This document shows, in pieces, positions 55,330 through 63,117 of a stretch of DNA of 64,000 nt. The position numbers and the translations under genes were made by a program. Source of the stretch: CAYNFR01 sp964396595 (lineage in GTDB: Bacteria > Bacteroidota > Bacteroidia > Chitinophagales > Saprospiraceae). Location: assembly GCA_964396595.1 (NCBI GenBank), contig CAYNFR010000011.1:22848-86847 (forward strand). The letters are read 5' to 3'. How positions within the stretch are numbered: position 1 is the stretch's first letter; each line of letters begins with the position of its first letter. The notes under the pieces are model-generated. The model made no database searches, was not told where the DNA came from, and saw only the letters and a program-made list of their open reading frames with translations.

Positions 55330-56118
55330 ATGTCTGAGTATTTAAATAACAAAGGGAATATTCTGTTCTTAATCCTCGCGGCTTTCTTTATCACGAATGC
55401 GGTGATAGCTGAATTTATGGGGGTAAAGATATTCTCTTTGGAAGCAACATTTGGTTTTGAGCCTATGAATTGGACGATCATGGGTGTGGAGAACCTCGGT
55501 TTCAATTTGTCAGCGGGAGTTCTTTTATGGCCAATCGTCTTTCTCATGACAGATGTCATCAACGAATATTACGGACAGCGCGGGGTGAGACTCCTATCAT
55601 TTGTAACAGCTGGTCTGATACTTTATGGCTTTTTTATGATCTATGGTGCCATAGGCATGTCTCCCAATCAATGGTGGCAATTTGAGAGTGGTCTTCTAAC
55701 AGAAAATCCCGATTTACATGTAGATGACATGGATCTGGCATTTAGAAGGATACTGGGTCAAGGTTTATGGATTATTGTAGGCAGTCTTGTTGCCTTTTTA
55801 GTAGGGCAAATAATAGATGTCACCGTTTTTCACTCGATAAAGAAAATTACCGGTGAGAAAAAGATTTGGTTACGAGCGACAGGCTCAACCTTGATAAGTC
55901 AGTTTGTTGACAGTTTCGTCGTGCTGTATGTTGCGTTTTATATAGGTGCGGACTGGGATATCATTCGGGTGTTAGCTATAGGCGTTGTTAATTATTCATA
56001 TAAATTTATCATAGCCATATTTATGACGCCCTTATTGTATGTTATCCATCACTTCATCGATAAGTATCTCGGAGCAGAATTAAGTACAAAAATGAAAGCT
56101 GAAGCCGCATTGGTGTAA
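55330..56118 (+). CDS. queuosine precursor transporter (YhhQ/VUT family)
   Basis: This 262-residue integral membrane protein has about seven hydrophobic segments and the YhhQ family patterns AAFFITNAVIAEFMGVKIF (about 17-35), LWPIVFLMTDVINEYYG (about 66-82) and TLISQFVDSFVVLYVAF (about 188-204). Members import queuosine precursors such as preQ0 or preQ1 and are also called VUT proteins. A tgt gene in the same window uses such precursors, so both belong to one pathway although 36 kb apart. It is divergent from hscA and has no visible riboswitch. Confidence 0.85.
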   Translation: MSEYLNNKGNILFLILAAFFITNAVIAEFMGVKIFSLEATFGFEPMNWTIMGVENLGFNLSAGVLLWPIVFLMTDVINEYYGQRGVRLLSFVTAGLILYGFFMIYGAIGMSPNQWWQFESGLLTENPDLHVDDMDLAFRRILGQGLWIIVGSLVAFLVGQIIDVTVFHSIKKITGEKKIWLRATGSTLISQFVDSFVVLYVAFYIGADWDIIRVLAIGVVNYSYKFIIAIFMTPLLYVIHHFIDKYLGAELSTKMKAEAALV

Positions 56119-56157
56119 TTTTTTATAGATTCGCGGGGCGATTTACAACTTATATCC

Positions 56158-57081
56158 ATGTCTCAGATAACTTCCACGATCTTAATGGTTCGCCCCGAAA
56201 ACTTCGGATTTAATCCCGAAACGGCTAACAACAATGCCTTTCAAAAAAATGATGGCGTCCTATCCCCTATGGAGATATCCGAGAGGGCGCAGTTAGAATT
56301 TGATACGATGACTTCTAGCTTGATGGAGCAGGGTGTGAATATAATCATCGTCGAAGACACGCTTAAGCCGATCAAGACTGATGCGGTCTTTCCGAATAAT
56401 TGGTTTACCACACATGCAGACGGACATCTGTATGTCTATCCCATGTATAGTCCCAATCGAAGATTGGAACGCAGAGACGATATTATCGCCTCTCTGATAA
56501 ATAATTATGGCTATCGACTACGACAAGAATTACTGTCCGTGGAAAGTAAAGGAAGATATTTGGAAGGTACTGGAAGCATGATACTCGATCGAGAGCATAA
56601 GAAAATATATGCTTGCATTAGTGAAAGAACACATCCTATCTTACTCCAGAAATATGGATTAATGAAAGGCTATGAAGTCATTGCATTTCATGCAAATGAT
56701 AAAAACAACAAAGCATATTATCACACCAATGTCATTATGACCCTATGTCGTCATATCGCTATAATATGCCTAGAGTCAATAGCTGATAAAAACCAAAGAA
56801 ATAAACTAATCTATTCGCTCCAACAGACCGGTAAGGAAATTATCCCTATAAGCATGGATCAAGTTGAACAATTCGCGGGCAATATGCTTGAAGTAAGTGG
56901 GGCTCATGAAAAATCATTGCTCGTCATGTCAACGTCAGCTTTCAACAGCCTCGACGATGAACAAATCATGTTTATCGAAAAACATCACATTATAAGTCAT
57001 CACAATCTGAGTACCATAGAGAAGTATGGCGGTGGAAGTGCTAGGTGTATGATGGCGGAGATTTTTATTCCTGCGGTATAA
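56158..57081 (+). CDS. ctlX: CtlX-type amidinohydrolase (citrulline utilisation hydrolase family)
   Basis: This 307-residue protein belongs to the guanidino-group-modifying (amidinotransferase/arginine deiminase-like) superfamily. Diagnostic patterns are ILMVRPENFGFNPETANNN (about 8-26), DAVFPNNWFTTH (about 75-86), ERTHP, YHTNVIMTLC (about 189-198) and the catalytic cysteine near the C-terminus in GGSARCMMAEIF. It fits the CtlX subfamily, linked with citrulline hydrolysis. Its product is predicted to be ornithine, CO2 and ammonia; this is family knowledge, not shown here. A repeat copy follows the gene. Confidence 0.85.
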   Translation: MSQITSTILMVRPENFGFNPETANNNAFQKNDGVLSPMEISERAQLEFDTMTSSLMEQGVNIIIVEDTLKPIKTDAVFPNNWFTTHADGHLYVYPMYSPNRRLERRDDIIASLINNYGYRLRQELLSVESKGRYLEGTGSMILDREHKKIYACISERTHPILLQKYGLMKGYEVIAFHANDKNNKAYYHTNVIMTLCRHIAIICLESIADKNQRNKLIYSLQQTGKEIIPISMDQVEQFAGNMLEVSGAHEKSLLVMSTSAFNSLDDEQIMFIEKHHIISHHNLSTIEKYGGGSARCMMAEIFIPAV

Positions 57082-57348
57082 ATTTTTCTATATCGTCTTC
57101 CTGAGTTAAATGTCCTTTATACTCTCAGTAAAAAAAGCATAACCACTATTTACTGTCAAGCAGGGTAATCCCTAGATTTACAGTAAAAAAATTATGTTGA
57201 TTGTCAATATTTTATACATTAAAAACATATGATATATGTTAAAAATGTTAAATTTGAGAAATTTTTAGAAAAAGTAGGGAAAAAGACCAACATTTTGTGT
57301 CTTTCATACGTACTATACTAAGAGTTAAGAATTAAGAAAATTTTTCCC
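57082..57348. other. AT-rich gap with nested inverted repeats
   Basis: The gap holds repeat copy 57116-57177, a nested inverted repeat (TTTACTGT at 57149-57156 with ACAGTAAA at 57180-57187, enclosing AGGG-TAAT-CCCT at 57162-57173), and a palindrome AACATAT-gat-ATATGTT at 57224-57240. It is upstream of a small ORF and could carry its promoter and operator. Confidence 0.5.
57116..57177. repeat. short dispersed repeat after ctlX
   Basis: The words TTTATAC, TCAGTAAAAAA, TAACC and ATCCCTAGAT occur in the same order as before ftsY (45994-46039). This copy contains an extra hairpin-forming stretch in the middle. Confidence 0.5.
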
Positions 57349-57462
57349 ATGAATGCCTTGAACAGATTTATTAATCGTATCGTCAGGTGGTTTTCTCTCA
57401 GCATGCGCAGAAGAAGGCTATTATTGACTGATGAAGAATACAATGATTGGTTAGGGGTATAA
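57349..57462 (+). CDS. small basic protein, 37 aa, unknown function
   Basis: The frame reads MNALNRFINRIVRWF, then a basic MRRRRLLL and a tail LTDEEYNDWLGV. It is amphipathic, carries about seven Arg residues in 22, and then an acidic stretch, a design seen in small regulators; a weak likeness to DUF1127-type proteins was noted. Support for a real gene is contextual: an AT-rich, palindrome-bearing leader and a hairpin with a pyrimidine tail 52 bases after the stop. The start is too short for ordinary gene callers. Convergent with the ferredoxin gene. Confidence 0.5.
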   Translation: MNALNRFINRIVRWFSLSMRRRRLLLTDEEYNDWLGV

Positions 57463-57513
57463 CACACCGCTGATCTTTGAAACAACAGAAATGTTGAAAT
57501 TTTAGTGAATAAG

Positions 57514-57550
57514 AAGACTTTATCTTACTTAAAGATGGAGTCTTTCTTTT
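57514..57550 (+). terminator. probable terminator after the small ORF
   Basis: A 12-bp stem (AAGACTTTATCT with AGATGGAGTCTT, two G-U pairs) is followed by TCTTTTCT. It overlaps the 3' end of the ferredoxin gene on the other strand. Confidence 0.6.
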
Positions 57551-57876
57551 CTATCTAATAGGACTTCTTCAGATTCCCTTCGATCAGGATCAGGTACACA
57601 ACAATCTACTGGACACACAGCAGCACATTGAGGTTCTTCATGAAACCCTATACATTCTGTACACTTATCCGCGACAATAAAATAATATTCATCACTAACA
57701 GGGGCTTGTTCATCATTTACATTTACTACCGATCCTGTCTCAAGCGTGTAATCACCGCTCAAGGAAGTACCATCGGACATTTTCCATAACACGCCTCCTT
57801 CGTATATCGCATTATTTGGGCACTCTGGTTCGCATGCCCCGCAATTGATACACTCGTCTGTAATAATAATCGCCAT
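57529..57876 (-). CDS. 2[4Fe-4S] ferredoxin
   Basis: This 115-residue protein has two iron-sulfur motifs. The first is CINCGACEPECP at residues 9-20. The second is the extended CTECIGFHEEPQCAAVCPVDCC (split at about 74-95), with an insertion between its cysteines typical of YfhL-type ferredoxins. Between them is an acidic insertion of about 50 residues (GSVVNVNDEQAPVSDEYYF). Such ferredoxins transfer single electrons in the cytoplasm. It is monocistronic, and its 3' end overlaps the hairpin of the small ORF. Confidence 0.92.
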   Translation of the reverse strand: MAIIITDECINCGACEPECPNNAIYEGGVLWKMSDGTSLSGDYTLETGSVVNVNDEQAPVSDEYYFIVADKCTECIGFHEEPQCAAVCPVDCCVPDPDRRESEEVLLDRKERLHL

Positions 57877-57995
57877 ACCTTCTCTTGATAAAATGCAAAG
57901 TTAATCACTCCTACACTTCCTTGCCATAATAACTCGGATTTACACCTAATACAAGGAAGTATCTAAATGTTTAGCTCGACATTATTTTAAAAGAG

Positions 57996-58646
57996 CTAAT
58001 GTCTGAAGTTTCTCACCAATCCTCCTGCAAAAGAAACACTTAGATATGATCCGAAGCAAGTAATAATGGCATATGGCCAATTTGAACATAGCGCGAAAAC
58101 GGTTGCAATTACAATAGTCCAAAGTTTCCAGTTCTTAATTATGCCGCCTTGTTTCAGGGAAAAAAAACTCATTCTTATGTTCATACTAATAGCTGTCAGA
58201 CAAGCTATGACATATACTATATGAGAAGCGAATAATTCACTATTCTGCTGACCATGGAGCATGACTAAGCCGACCATAATCCCCGCAGCAGACGGACTAG
58301 GCAATCCATTGAATGAAGGACTGTATTCGTTTACATTAAACTTAGCTAGTCGGTATAAAGCCGAAATCGAATAAAAAATAGCAATAAGTAAGGCCTCATT
58401 ATTGCCGTATATATTAAAAAAAAGATAAGCAGGTGCAACCCCAAAACTTACAAGATCCGCTAACGAATCCAGCTCTTTTCCAAGATTGCCACTTACCCCA
58501 AGTTTTCGTGCAAGATAACCATCAAAGATGTCTAACACCATAGCAAAAATAATAAGCCATACCCCTAGCACAGCATCCCCCAGAAGTAAGGCAAGCATGC
58601 CACAAACCGCATTGAGCAATGTGATCGTGTTTGGTATTTTTTCCAT
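57996..58646 (-). CDS. pssA: CDP-diacylglycerol--serine O-phosphatidyltransferase
   Basis: This membrane enzyme makes phosphatidylserine from CDP-diacylglycerol and serine, the precursor of phosphatidylethanolamine. The CDP-alcohol phosphotransferase motif DG-xx-AR-x8-G-xxx-D-xxx-D is complete in DGYLARKLGVSGNLGKELDS followed by LADL (split here by length). About six membrane segments are present. I use the ATG at 58646 (MEKIPNTITLLN) instead of the one at 58667, because a TAnnTTTG box lies at 58665-58672 and would overlap the longer start. Product 216 residues. No psd gene is adjacent. Confidence 0.9.
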   Translation of the reverse strand: MEKIPNTITLLNAVCGMLALLLGDAVLGVWLIIFAMVLDIFDGYLARKLGVSGNLGKELDSLADLVSFGVAPAYLFFNIYGNNEALLIAIFYSISALYRLAKFNVNEYSPSFNGLPSPSAAGIMVGLVMLHGQQNSELFASHIVYVIACLTAISMNIRMSFFSLKQGGIIKNWKLWTIVIATVFALCSNWPYAIITCFGSYLSVSFAGGLVRNFRH

Positions 58647-58664
58647 CGAAGTGTTAAACCAAAT

Positions 58665-58672
58665 CAAAAATA
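58665..58672 (-). promoter_or_regulatory. Bacteroidota-type -7 box of pssA
   Basis: The minus strand reads TATTTTTG, an exact TAnnTTTG match, 18 bases before the pssA ATG at 58646. It supports the shorter start. Confidence 0.5.
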
Positions 58673-58852
58673 AGGCTGATAAATAAATTTGTTAGGAGAA
58701 AACGCATTATTGGAGTTAAATAATTCTATCAACGCGGCGTAAATGTTATAAAACGCATGTGTATCAGTCGAGTTTAGAGAATTTCGTACCAAGTTAACGC
58801 TATTCAAACAAAAAGTCCTTAATTTTCGTGATCAATACAAGAACGACAATCG

Positions 58853-59224
58853 ATGAATACAACGCTAGGCTTTTTTAGGTATGGAATCTTATCCTGTGTG
58901 GTAATGATTTTATTCGCAGCTTGCCAACATAGTGCCAATGCGAAGTCTTCCTCTGATCCTTGTTCTGTCTTGGCACAAGCCCTTCAAGAAACATATATCA
59001 ATACTACCCGAGAAGGACAATTAATATTCAGCGGTGGGCTCGAAGGAACGATGGACGCCAGTGGTGTAGATTATAATGCTATGACTTGTACGTATAAGGT
59101 AGTGGACTGTCTAAATGGCAAACTAAACATGCGTTGTGACGGTTCTCAATTTAGTGTTGACTTCATTATGTATTCTCGCGATTCAATATTCTTCGCAGAC
59201 GCAACTTACTTAAGAAAGAAATAA
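58853..59224 (+). CDS. hypothetical lipoprotein
   Basis: The 123-residue protein has a type II signal peptide with lipobox (GILSCVVMILFAAC, Cys about 25). The mature part has four further cysteines (about 34, 79, 86 and 96), a small beta-rich domain and no motif I recognise. It lies 31 bases before the acyltransferase-SCP2 gene on the same strand and may share its transcript. If so, it could act in envelope lipid handling, but nothing in the sequence proves this. Confidence 0.65.
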   Translation: MNTTLGFFRYGILSCVVMILFAACQHSANAKSSSDPCSVLAQALQETYINTTREGQLIFSGGLEGTMDASGVDYNAMTCTYKVVDCLNGKLNMRCDGSQFSVDFIMYSRDSIFFADATYLRKK

Positions 59225-59255
59225 AAGCACTTAACAGCATCAAAAGAACAATCTT

Positions 59256-61091
59256 ATGGTTATCAAGAACATCCTGAATAAAATAGACAATCCGCGAATA
59301 ACTTCCATTTCAGGTCTTGATGCCGCTTTCCTATACGCAGAGACCCCTACCAGCCCTATGCACGTGGGTAGCGTCGCGGTCATCGAAGGATCCTTAAAGT
59401 TTGACACATTTAGAGCGTTGCTCCAATCACGGATTCATAAGATACCTACTTTGCGTAAACGCTTGATGTGGGTACCACTTAGTATGGATTATCCTTATTG
59501 GGTCGACGACCCACACTTCAATATAGATTTACATTTACAACATGTCGCATTACCTCGTCCGGGCAGCTGGAAAGAACTGAGATCCATGGCTTCGCAGATC
59601 TTTAGTGAGCCATTGGACCGTTCTCGTCCTTTGTGGCAGTTCACTTTCGTAGAAGGTCTTGACAATGTTACTGCAGTTCCATCAGGTTCTGTTGCCATTA
59701 TAAGCAAGATGCATCACGTAGCCATAGACGGCATGGCAGGAGCCGGAATGTTGAGCTTAATATTTGATCTCAGCCCGGAAACAAAAGAACTGCCGCCTCC
59801 AAAACCATTTAAACCCAGGCCTCTTCCCAATGAAGCCGAACTATTGAGTAAAAGTGCATTGGAGTTTGCCAAAAACCCTTTAAGACTGCCCAAGATAGTC
59901 GGTGAAACAGTTAAAGCAACCGTCAAAGCAGGGGTACTCACCCGGATGCAAGGCGTTGATTTGCCTACTGCTCCTTTCTCAGCCCCTGCCACATCGCTCA
60001 ATGGTATTATCTCTGCGCAGCGAAAATGGAATGCTGCCGTACTATCTCTTGAACGTGTCAAAACGCTCAAAAACATTATGGGAACTACCCTCAATGACAT
60101 AGTGCTTACTATCTGTTCTGGGGCATTGCGCAGATATCTTCTCGAAAAAAATCAACTTCCTTCAAAGCCTTTAGTCGCAATGATCCCGATATCCGTAAGA
60201 TCTAAAGAGGCAGAGGGACAATCAATGGGTGGTAATCAACTATCCAATATGCTCGTGCAGCTTTCTACTCATATCGAAAATCCGCTAGAACGACTTGAAC
60301 ACATCTATGAACATACACTTAAAGGAAAAACCTATCAAGGTGCCATAGGGGCAAAAACACTCTCAAACCTAGCAGAAGTAATTCCTTTTGGCGTGGCTAA
60401 TCAAGCATCGAGACTTTATTCCAGATACAGCCTTTCGAAGCTTCACAAACCGGTTTTTAACGTAGTAATCACCAATGTCCCCGGTCCCAATGTTCCGATT
60501 TATATGCACGGTCATCAATTACTGTCCGTCATGGGAATGGCTCCTGTCATAGATGGAATGGGCTTAATTATAACCATCTTTAGTTACAATGGCTTGCTCA
60601 CCATAAGCGCTACTTCTGATGCCAAATCAATGCCGGACATAGACATATTTACAAGATACATTCGCGAATCCGCCAATGAACTTGAAGACCATGTCCTGCA
60701 ATATCAAAAAGAACAAGAAAAAAAGAAACCTACCAAATTAAGCCTCGACTCTGACAAGTTGTTCGATCATCTTAAAGTAGCTTTTGCAGACAATGCTACG
60801 CACATCAAACCAAACAATGGTAAATTCCAATTCAAGATACTGAAAGGTGATGACATCGGGCTATGGTCCATCAATCTTGATGGCTCGCCGGGAGTCGTCA
60901 AGCGAGGGAAAATAAGCTCTCCCGATGCTGTATTCACGGTCAATGATGATCACTTGTTAAAAATAGGTACCGGAGAACTTGATTTCCAGACCGCATTTGT
61001 GCAAGGCAGAATTTCTCTTGTAGGTGATATGGCTAAGGCAATGAAACTCTCTACAATTCTTACTAAGTTGCCGAAACTTACTAGTCTGTAG
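59256..61091 (+). CDS. wax ester synthase/diacylglycerol acyltransferase fused to SCP2 sterol-carrier domain
   Basis: The 611-residue protein has a WS/DGAT acyltransferase (about 15-480) with the catalytic HHVAIDG motif (His153, His154, Asp158), PLDRSRPLWQF (about 125-135) and the NVVITNVPGPNVPIY region near 402-416. A SCP2-type lipid-carrier domain occupies about 500-611 (FDHLKVAFADN, FQFKILKGDDIGLWSINLDG is split, DFQTAFVQGRISLVGD and a KLPKL end). The enzyme would join acyl-CoA to fatty alcohol or diacylglycerol, making storage wax esters or triacylglycerol, with the SCP2 domain perhaps delivering lipid. The fusion is uncommon among WS/DGAT proteins I recall, which are about 450-480 residues. 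A short lipoprotein gene lies upstream. Confidence 0.9.
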   Translation: MVIKNILNKIDNPRITSISGLDAAFLYAETPTSPMHVGSVAVIEGSLKFDTFRALLQSRIHKIPTLRKRLMWVPLSMDYPYWVDDPHFNIDLHLQHVALPRPGSWKELRSMASQIFSEPLDRSRPLWQFTFVEGLDNVTAVPSGSVAIISKMHHVAIDGMAGAGMLSLIFDLSPETKELPPPKPFKPRPLPNEAELLSKSALEFAKNPLRLPKIVGETVKATVKAGVLTRMQGVDLPTAPFSAPATSLNGIISAQRKWNAAVLSLERVKTLKNIMGTTLNDIVLTICSGALRRYLLEKNQLPSKPLVAMIPISVRSKEAEGQSMGGNQLSNMLVQLSTHIENPLERLEHIYEHTLKGKTYQGAIGAKTLSNLAEVIPFGVANQASRLYSRYSLSKLHKPVFNVVITNVPGPNVPIYMHGHQLLSVMGMAPVIDGMGLIITIFSYNGLLTISATSDAKSMPDIDIFTRYIRESANELEDHVLQYQKEQEKKKPTKLSLDSDKLFDHLKVAFADNATHIKPNNGKFQFKILKGDDIGLWSINLDGSPGVVKRGKISSPDAVFTVNDDHLLKIGTGELDFQTAFVQGRISLVGDMAKAMKLSTILTKLPKLTSL

Positions 61092-61410
61092 AATTATTAA
61101 AAATATATATTGACAAAATTATTAAAGTTTGATAGACCTAGATCAGAGATTTCAATAAATATAATGTTGATAGGATACAATGTCCCTATAGGCTCAAAAT
61201 GGCCTCTAAATGCCCATTTCTCATATATCAGCCACTACACATTGCGATAATCAAAGACAGAATGGGAAGCGGAAAATGGAGAAATTGAGGTAAAAAGACT
61301 TGTTTTTATATCAACTGACTTGGAAATAGGATAAAAAGGTGTCAAAAATGGATGTTTGCGCAACGGATGCGGCTGTTGTGGGGCGTTCTTTCTTTTATAA
61401 AATCAATATT
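61092..61410. other. intergenic gap with one GC-rich island
   Basis: No gene is visible in 319 AT-rich bases. A GC-richer block at 61355-61396 (TTTGCGCAACGGATGCGG, then GGGGCGTTCTTTC) stands out against the surrounding composition and has the look of a dispersed non-coding repeat; its origin is unknown. Confidence 0.45.
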
Positions 61411-62028
61411 TTATTCTATGTATGGCATTTTTTTACTTGCTTGTCTCATTGATCTGTCTACAAGTCTTGAAGGACTGCTGCCAAGACTTCCGGAAAACTT
61501 ATGGTCATAATTCCAAATTAATTTTTTGTTGTGACAATCGCTAATACTTAATGTTACACGTACTTCGTTTGTCGAACCCAAAGCACCAAATATTAAAGCA
61601 ACTGCAACCGCAGCTCCGTCAGTCATTGGTTTCGACAAGCCGTAATTGGAAGTCATTATACCATCTACTCCAAGCACTTCACATAATTCATCTGTTGTCA
61701 ACAGATTTTCTGGATAACCCATCTTTTTTAATTTTGTATTTGTAGTTTCTATTTCTTGTATCCCTTGTGAAATTTTTTCCTGCATTTTTCTTTTGAGCAT
61801 CCAAGAATGCATTTCTTTTTGAAAATTAATTGATTCTGTTCTTTGCTGTTCTTTCATTGATTCAGCGCTAATTTTCTTACTTGCAGCAATTGATACTGTT
61901 GGCGGAATAATTGCTATTGTTTGGTGACTACTTGCTCTAACCTTAGCATCAGGGCTATAATAAATTTTTGCACAACTACTTAACATAAAAGCGGTTGTCA
62001 AAAACAGAATTGTTGTGATTTTATTCAT
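61411..62028 (-). CDS. hypothetical lipoprotein, 205 aa
   Basis: The 205-residue protein has a lipobox signal peptide (TTAFMLSSC, Cys about 19), then a helical, charged segment (about 55-110) and a segment with DELCEVLGVDGIMTSNYGLS (about 115-134), a pattern seen in GNA1162/DUF799-like surface lipoproteins. It has a small hydrophobic stretch near 142-154 and a conserved-looking RVTLSISDCHNKKLIWNYDH. The gene is at the start of the decayed right-hand segment and is more AT-rich than its left neighbours. I infer an outer-membrane or periplasmic lipoprotein; the role is unknown. Confidence 0.7.
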   Translation of the reverse strand: MNKITTILFLTTAFMLSSCAKIYYSPDAKVRASSHQTIAIIPPTVSIAASKKISAESMKEQQRTESINFQKEMHSWMLKRKMQEKISQGIQEIETTNTKLKKMGYPENLLTTDELCEVLGVDGIMTSNYGLSKPMTDGAAVAVALIFGALGSTNEVRVTLSISDCHNKKLIWNYDHKFSGSLGSSPSRLVDRSMRQASKKMPYIE

Positions 62029-62193
62029 TTGTTTAAATTTAAATTGTCATCATTTTGAGGCTCAGATTCAAGTCGTAAATGCAACTTTTTGGGAGATTAA
62101 AAAGGGTTTAATAATTTTTTCAAATCAAAGGAGCTATACCCCTTCCCCCTGAATGGTAAAGTCTTTATATTGTCTCCCGTCTAATCTGCCAAT

Positions 62194-62328
62194 ATGCAAT
62201 ACTAAACACAGGAACAAAAATACACAATAAGTGTACTGAGAGAACAGGGTTATAGCCAAAATGATATAACAAAATCTACGAACAAAGACAAGTCTACAGT
62301 AAGCCGAGAGTTGCATAGGAATGGCGAT
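62194..62328 (+). mobile_element. remnant of an IS30-type transposase (helix-turn-helix part)
   Basis: In the plus-strand frame beginning at 62194 the text reads MQY, stop, then TQEQKYTISVLREQGYSQND, then ITKSTNKDKSTVSRELHRNGD. This fits the N-terminal HTH of IS30-family transposases (KYTISVL and STVSREL blocks). The frame has an early TAA (62203-62205) and ends where homology to GpsA begins on the other strand. Only about 45 codons remain, without the DDE catalytic part or clear ends, so the element is inactive. Confidence 0.7.
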
Positions 62329-62568
62329 CACACTCGCTGCCGCCCGGCCACTGATAATTTCTCTGGAGAGATTTGGGCCTGCAAGTACACCTGCTGGATG
62401 CCCAGGCAGTAGCTCGTCAATGATCTCCGTCATCCGCAGACTAGTACCATTCTCCAAGCCTATACTCAATCTTATGATGCGCACCCACGGTCTTACATAA
62501 GCAGAGCAGTCAGCAAGCACATTGCGGAAGCATTGGCAAGGAACACCCATAACCAGCATGTCAGCATA
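62326..62568 (-). pseudogene. gpsA: fragment of glycerol-3-phosphate dehydrogenase (GpsA-like)
   Basis: Minus-strand translation gives YADMLVMGVPCQCFRNVL, then a stretch with GLENGTSLRMTEIIDELLPG, HPAGVLAGPNLSREIISG and AAASVIA. This matches the central part of NAD(P)-dependent GpsA, including the GPN motif. Homology starts about 62568 (a TAG interrupts the frame before it) and stops at the IS30 remnant near 62326. The gene is thus cut on both sides: a 5' loss and a 3' truncation at the IS fragment. A longer open frame down to 62134 only reads the antisense of the transposase. Species of origin is unclear. Confidence 0.75.
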
Positions 62569-62721
62569 GTTAAGCTTCTTACCTTTAGCATTGTAGATGC
62601 GCTAGGCCGGTTTGTCTTGTGTGAATGAAGCAAGACAAAATAAGAGAATGACCATCAATCAAAAGATTCGCAACATGGTATATAGGTTTTATTAGGCAAA
62701 CCATTCGATTTTTCAGAAAAT

Positions 62722-62750
62722 AAAAAAAGCCAATCTTTGCAGATTGGCTT
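62722..62750 (-). terminator. Rho-independent terminator of the cold-shock gene
   Basis: A 9-bp perfect stem (AGCCAATCT at 62728-62736 with AGATTGGCT at 62741-62749, loop TTGC) is followed on the minus strand by a T run. It lies 31 bases after the stop of the cold-shock gene. Confidence 0.9.
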
Positions 62751-62780
62751 AGGTATTTTAAAAGAAGTATAAAGTTAATG

Positions 62781-62972
62781 TTAAATCACTTTAACATTAA
62801 CGGCATTCAATCCTTTTTTCCCTTCTTGTAGTTCGAATTCTACATTGTCACCTTCTTTTATCTCGTCTACTAGACCTGATACGTGTACAAAGTGATCTTT
62901 ACCCGAACCTTCTTCGCTGATAAATCCGAATCCTTTGGAATCATTGAAGAATTTAACTGTTCCTTTACTCAT
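62781..62972 (-). CDS. cold-shock protein (CspA family)
   Basis: I use the ATG at 62972 (MSKGTVKFFNDSKGFGFISE), since the preceding 15 residues of the longer frame are not like the family. The 63-residue product is a complete cold-shock domain with RNP1 KGFGFI (about 13-18) and RNP2 HFVHVSGL (about 28-35), ending NAVNVKVI. Such proteins bind single-stranded nucleic acids and melt RNA structure, often after cold shock or at growth transitions. A terminator follows, and a decayed relative lies upstream on the same strand. Confidence 0.93.
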   Translation of the reverse strand: MSKGTVKFFNDSKGFGFISEEGSGKDHFVHVSGLVDEIKEGDNVEFELQEGKKGLNAVNVKVI

Positions 62973-63117
62973 TAGTATTGTATTATAAAATATTTTTAAA
63001 GCACAAAGATATATCAAACTATGGTCTCCCGCACAATTATTATTTATATATCCTTTAAAATCAGTAAAAACACATAAAAGTGCTTTGTTTAATACTGAAA
63101 GCTTGTCACTATTTGCC

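Noticed and set aside
57149..57187. CRISPR-like or riboswitch structure after ctlX
   Set aside because: There is only one nested inverted repeat, with no regularly spaced repeats and no known riboswitch core.
62134..62559. 141-codon open frame as a full gene
   Set aside because: Its first half is GpsA sequence, its second half the antisense of an IS30 transposase fragment; it is a hybrid of remnants.
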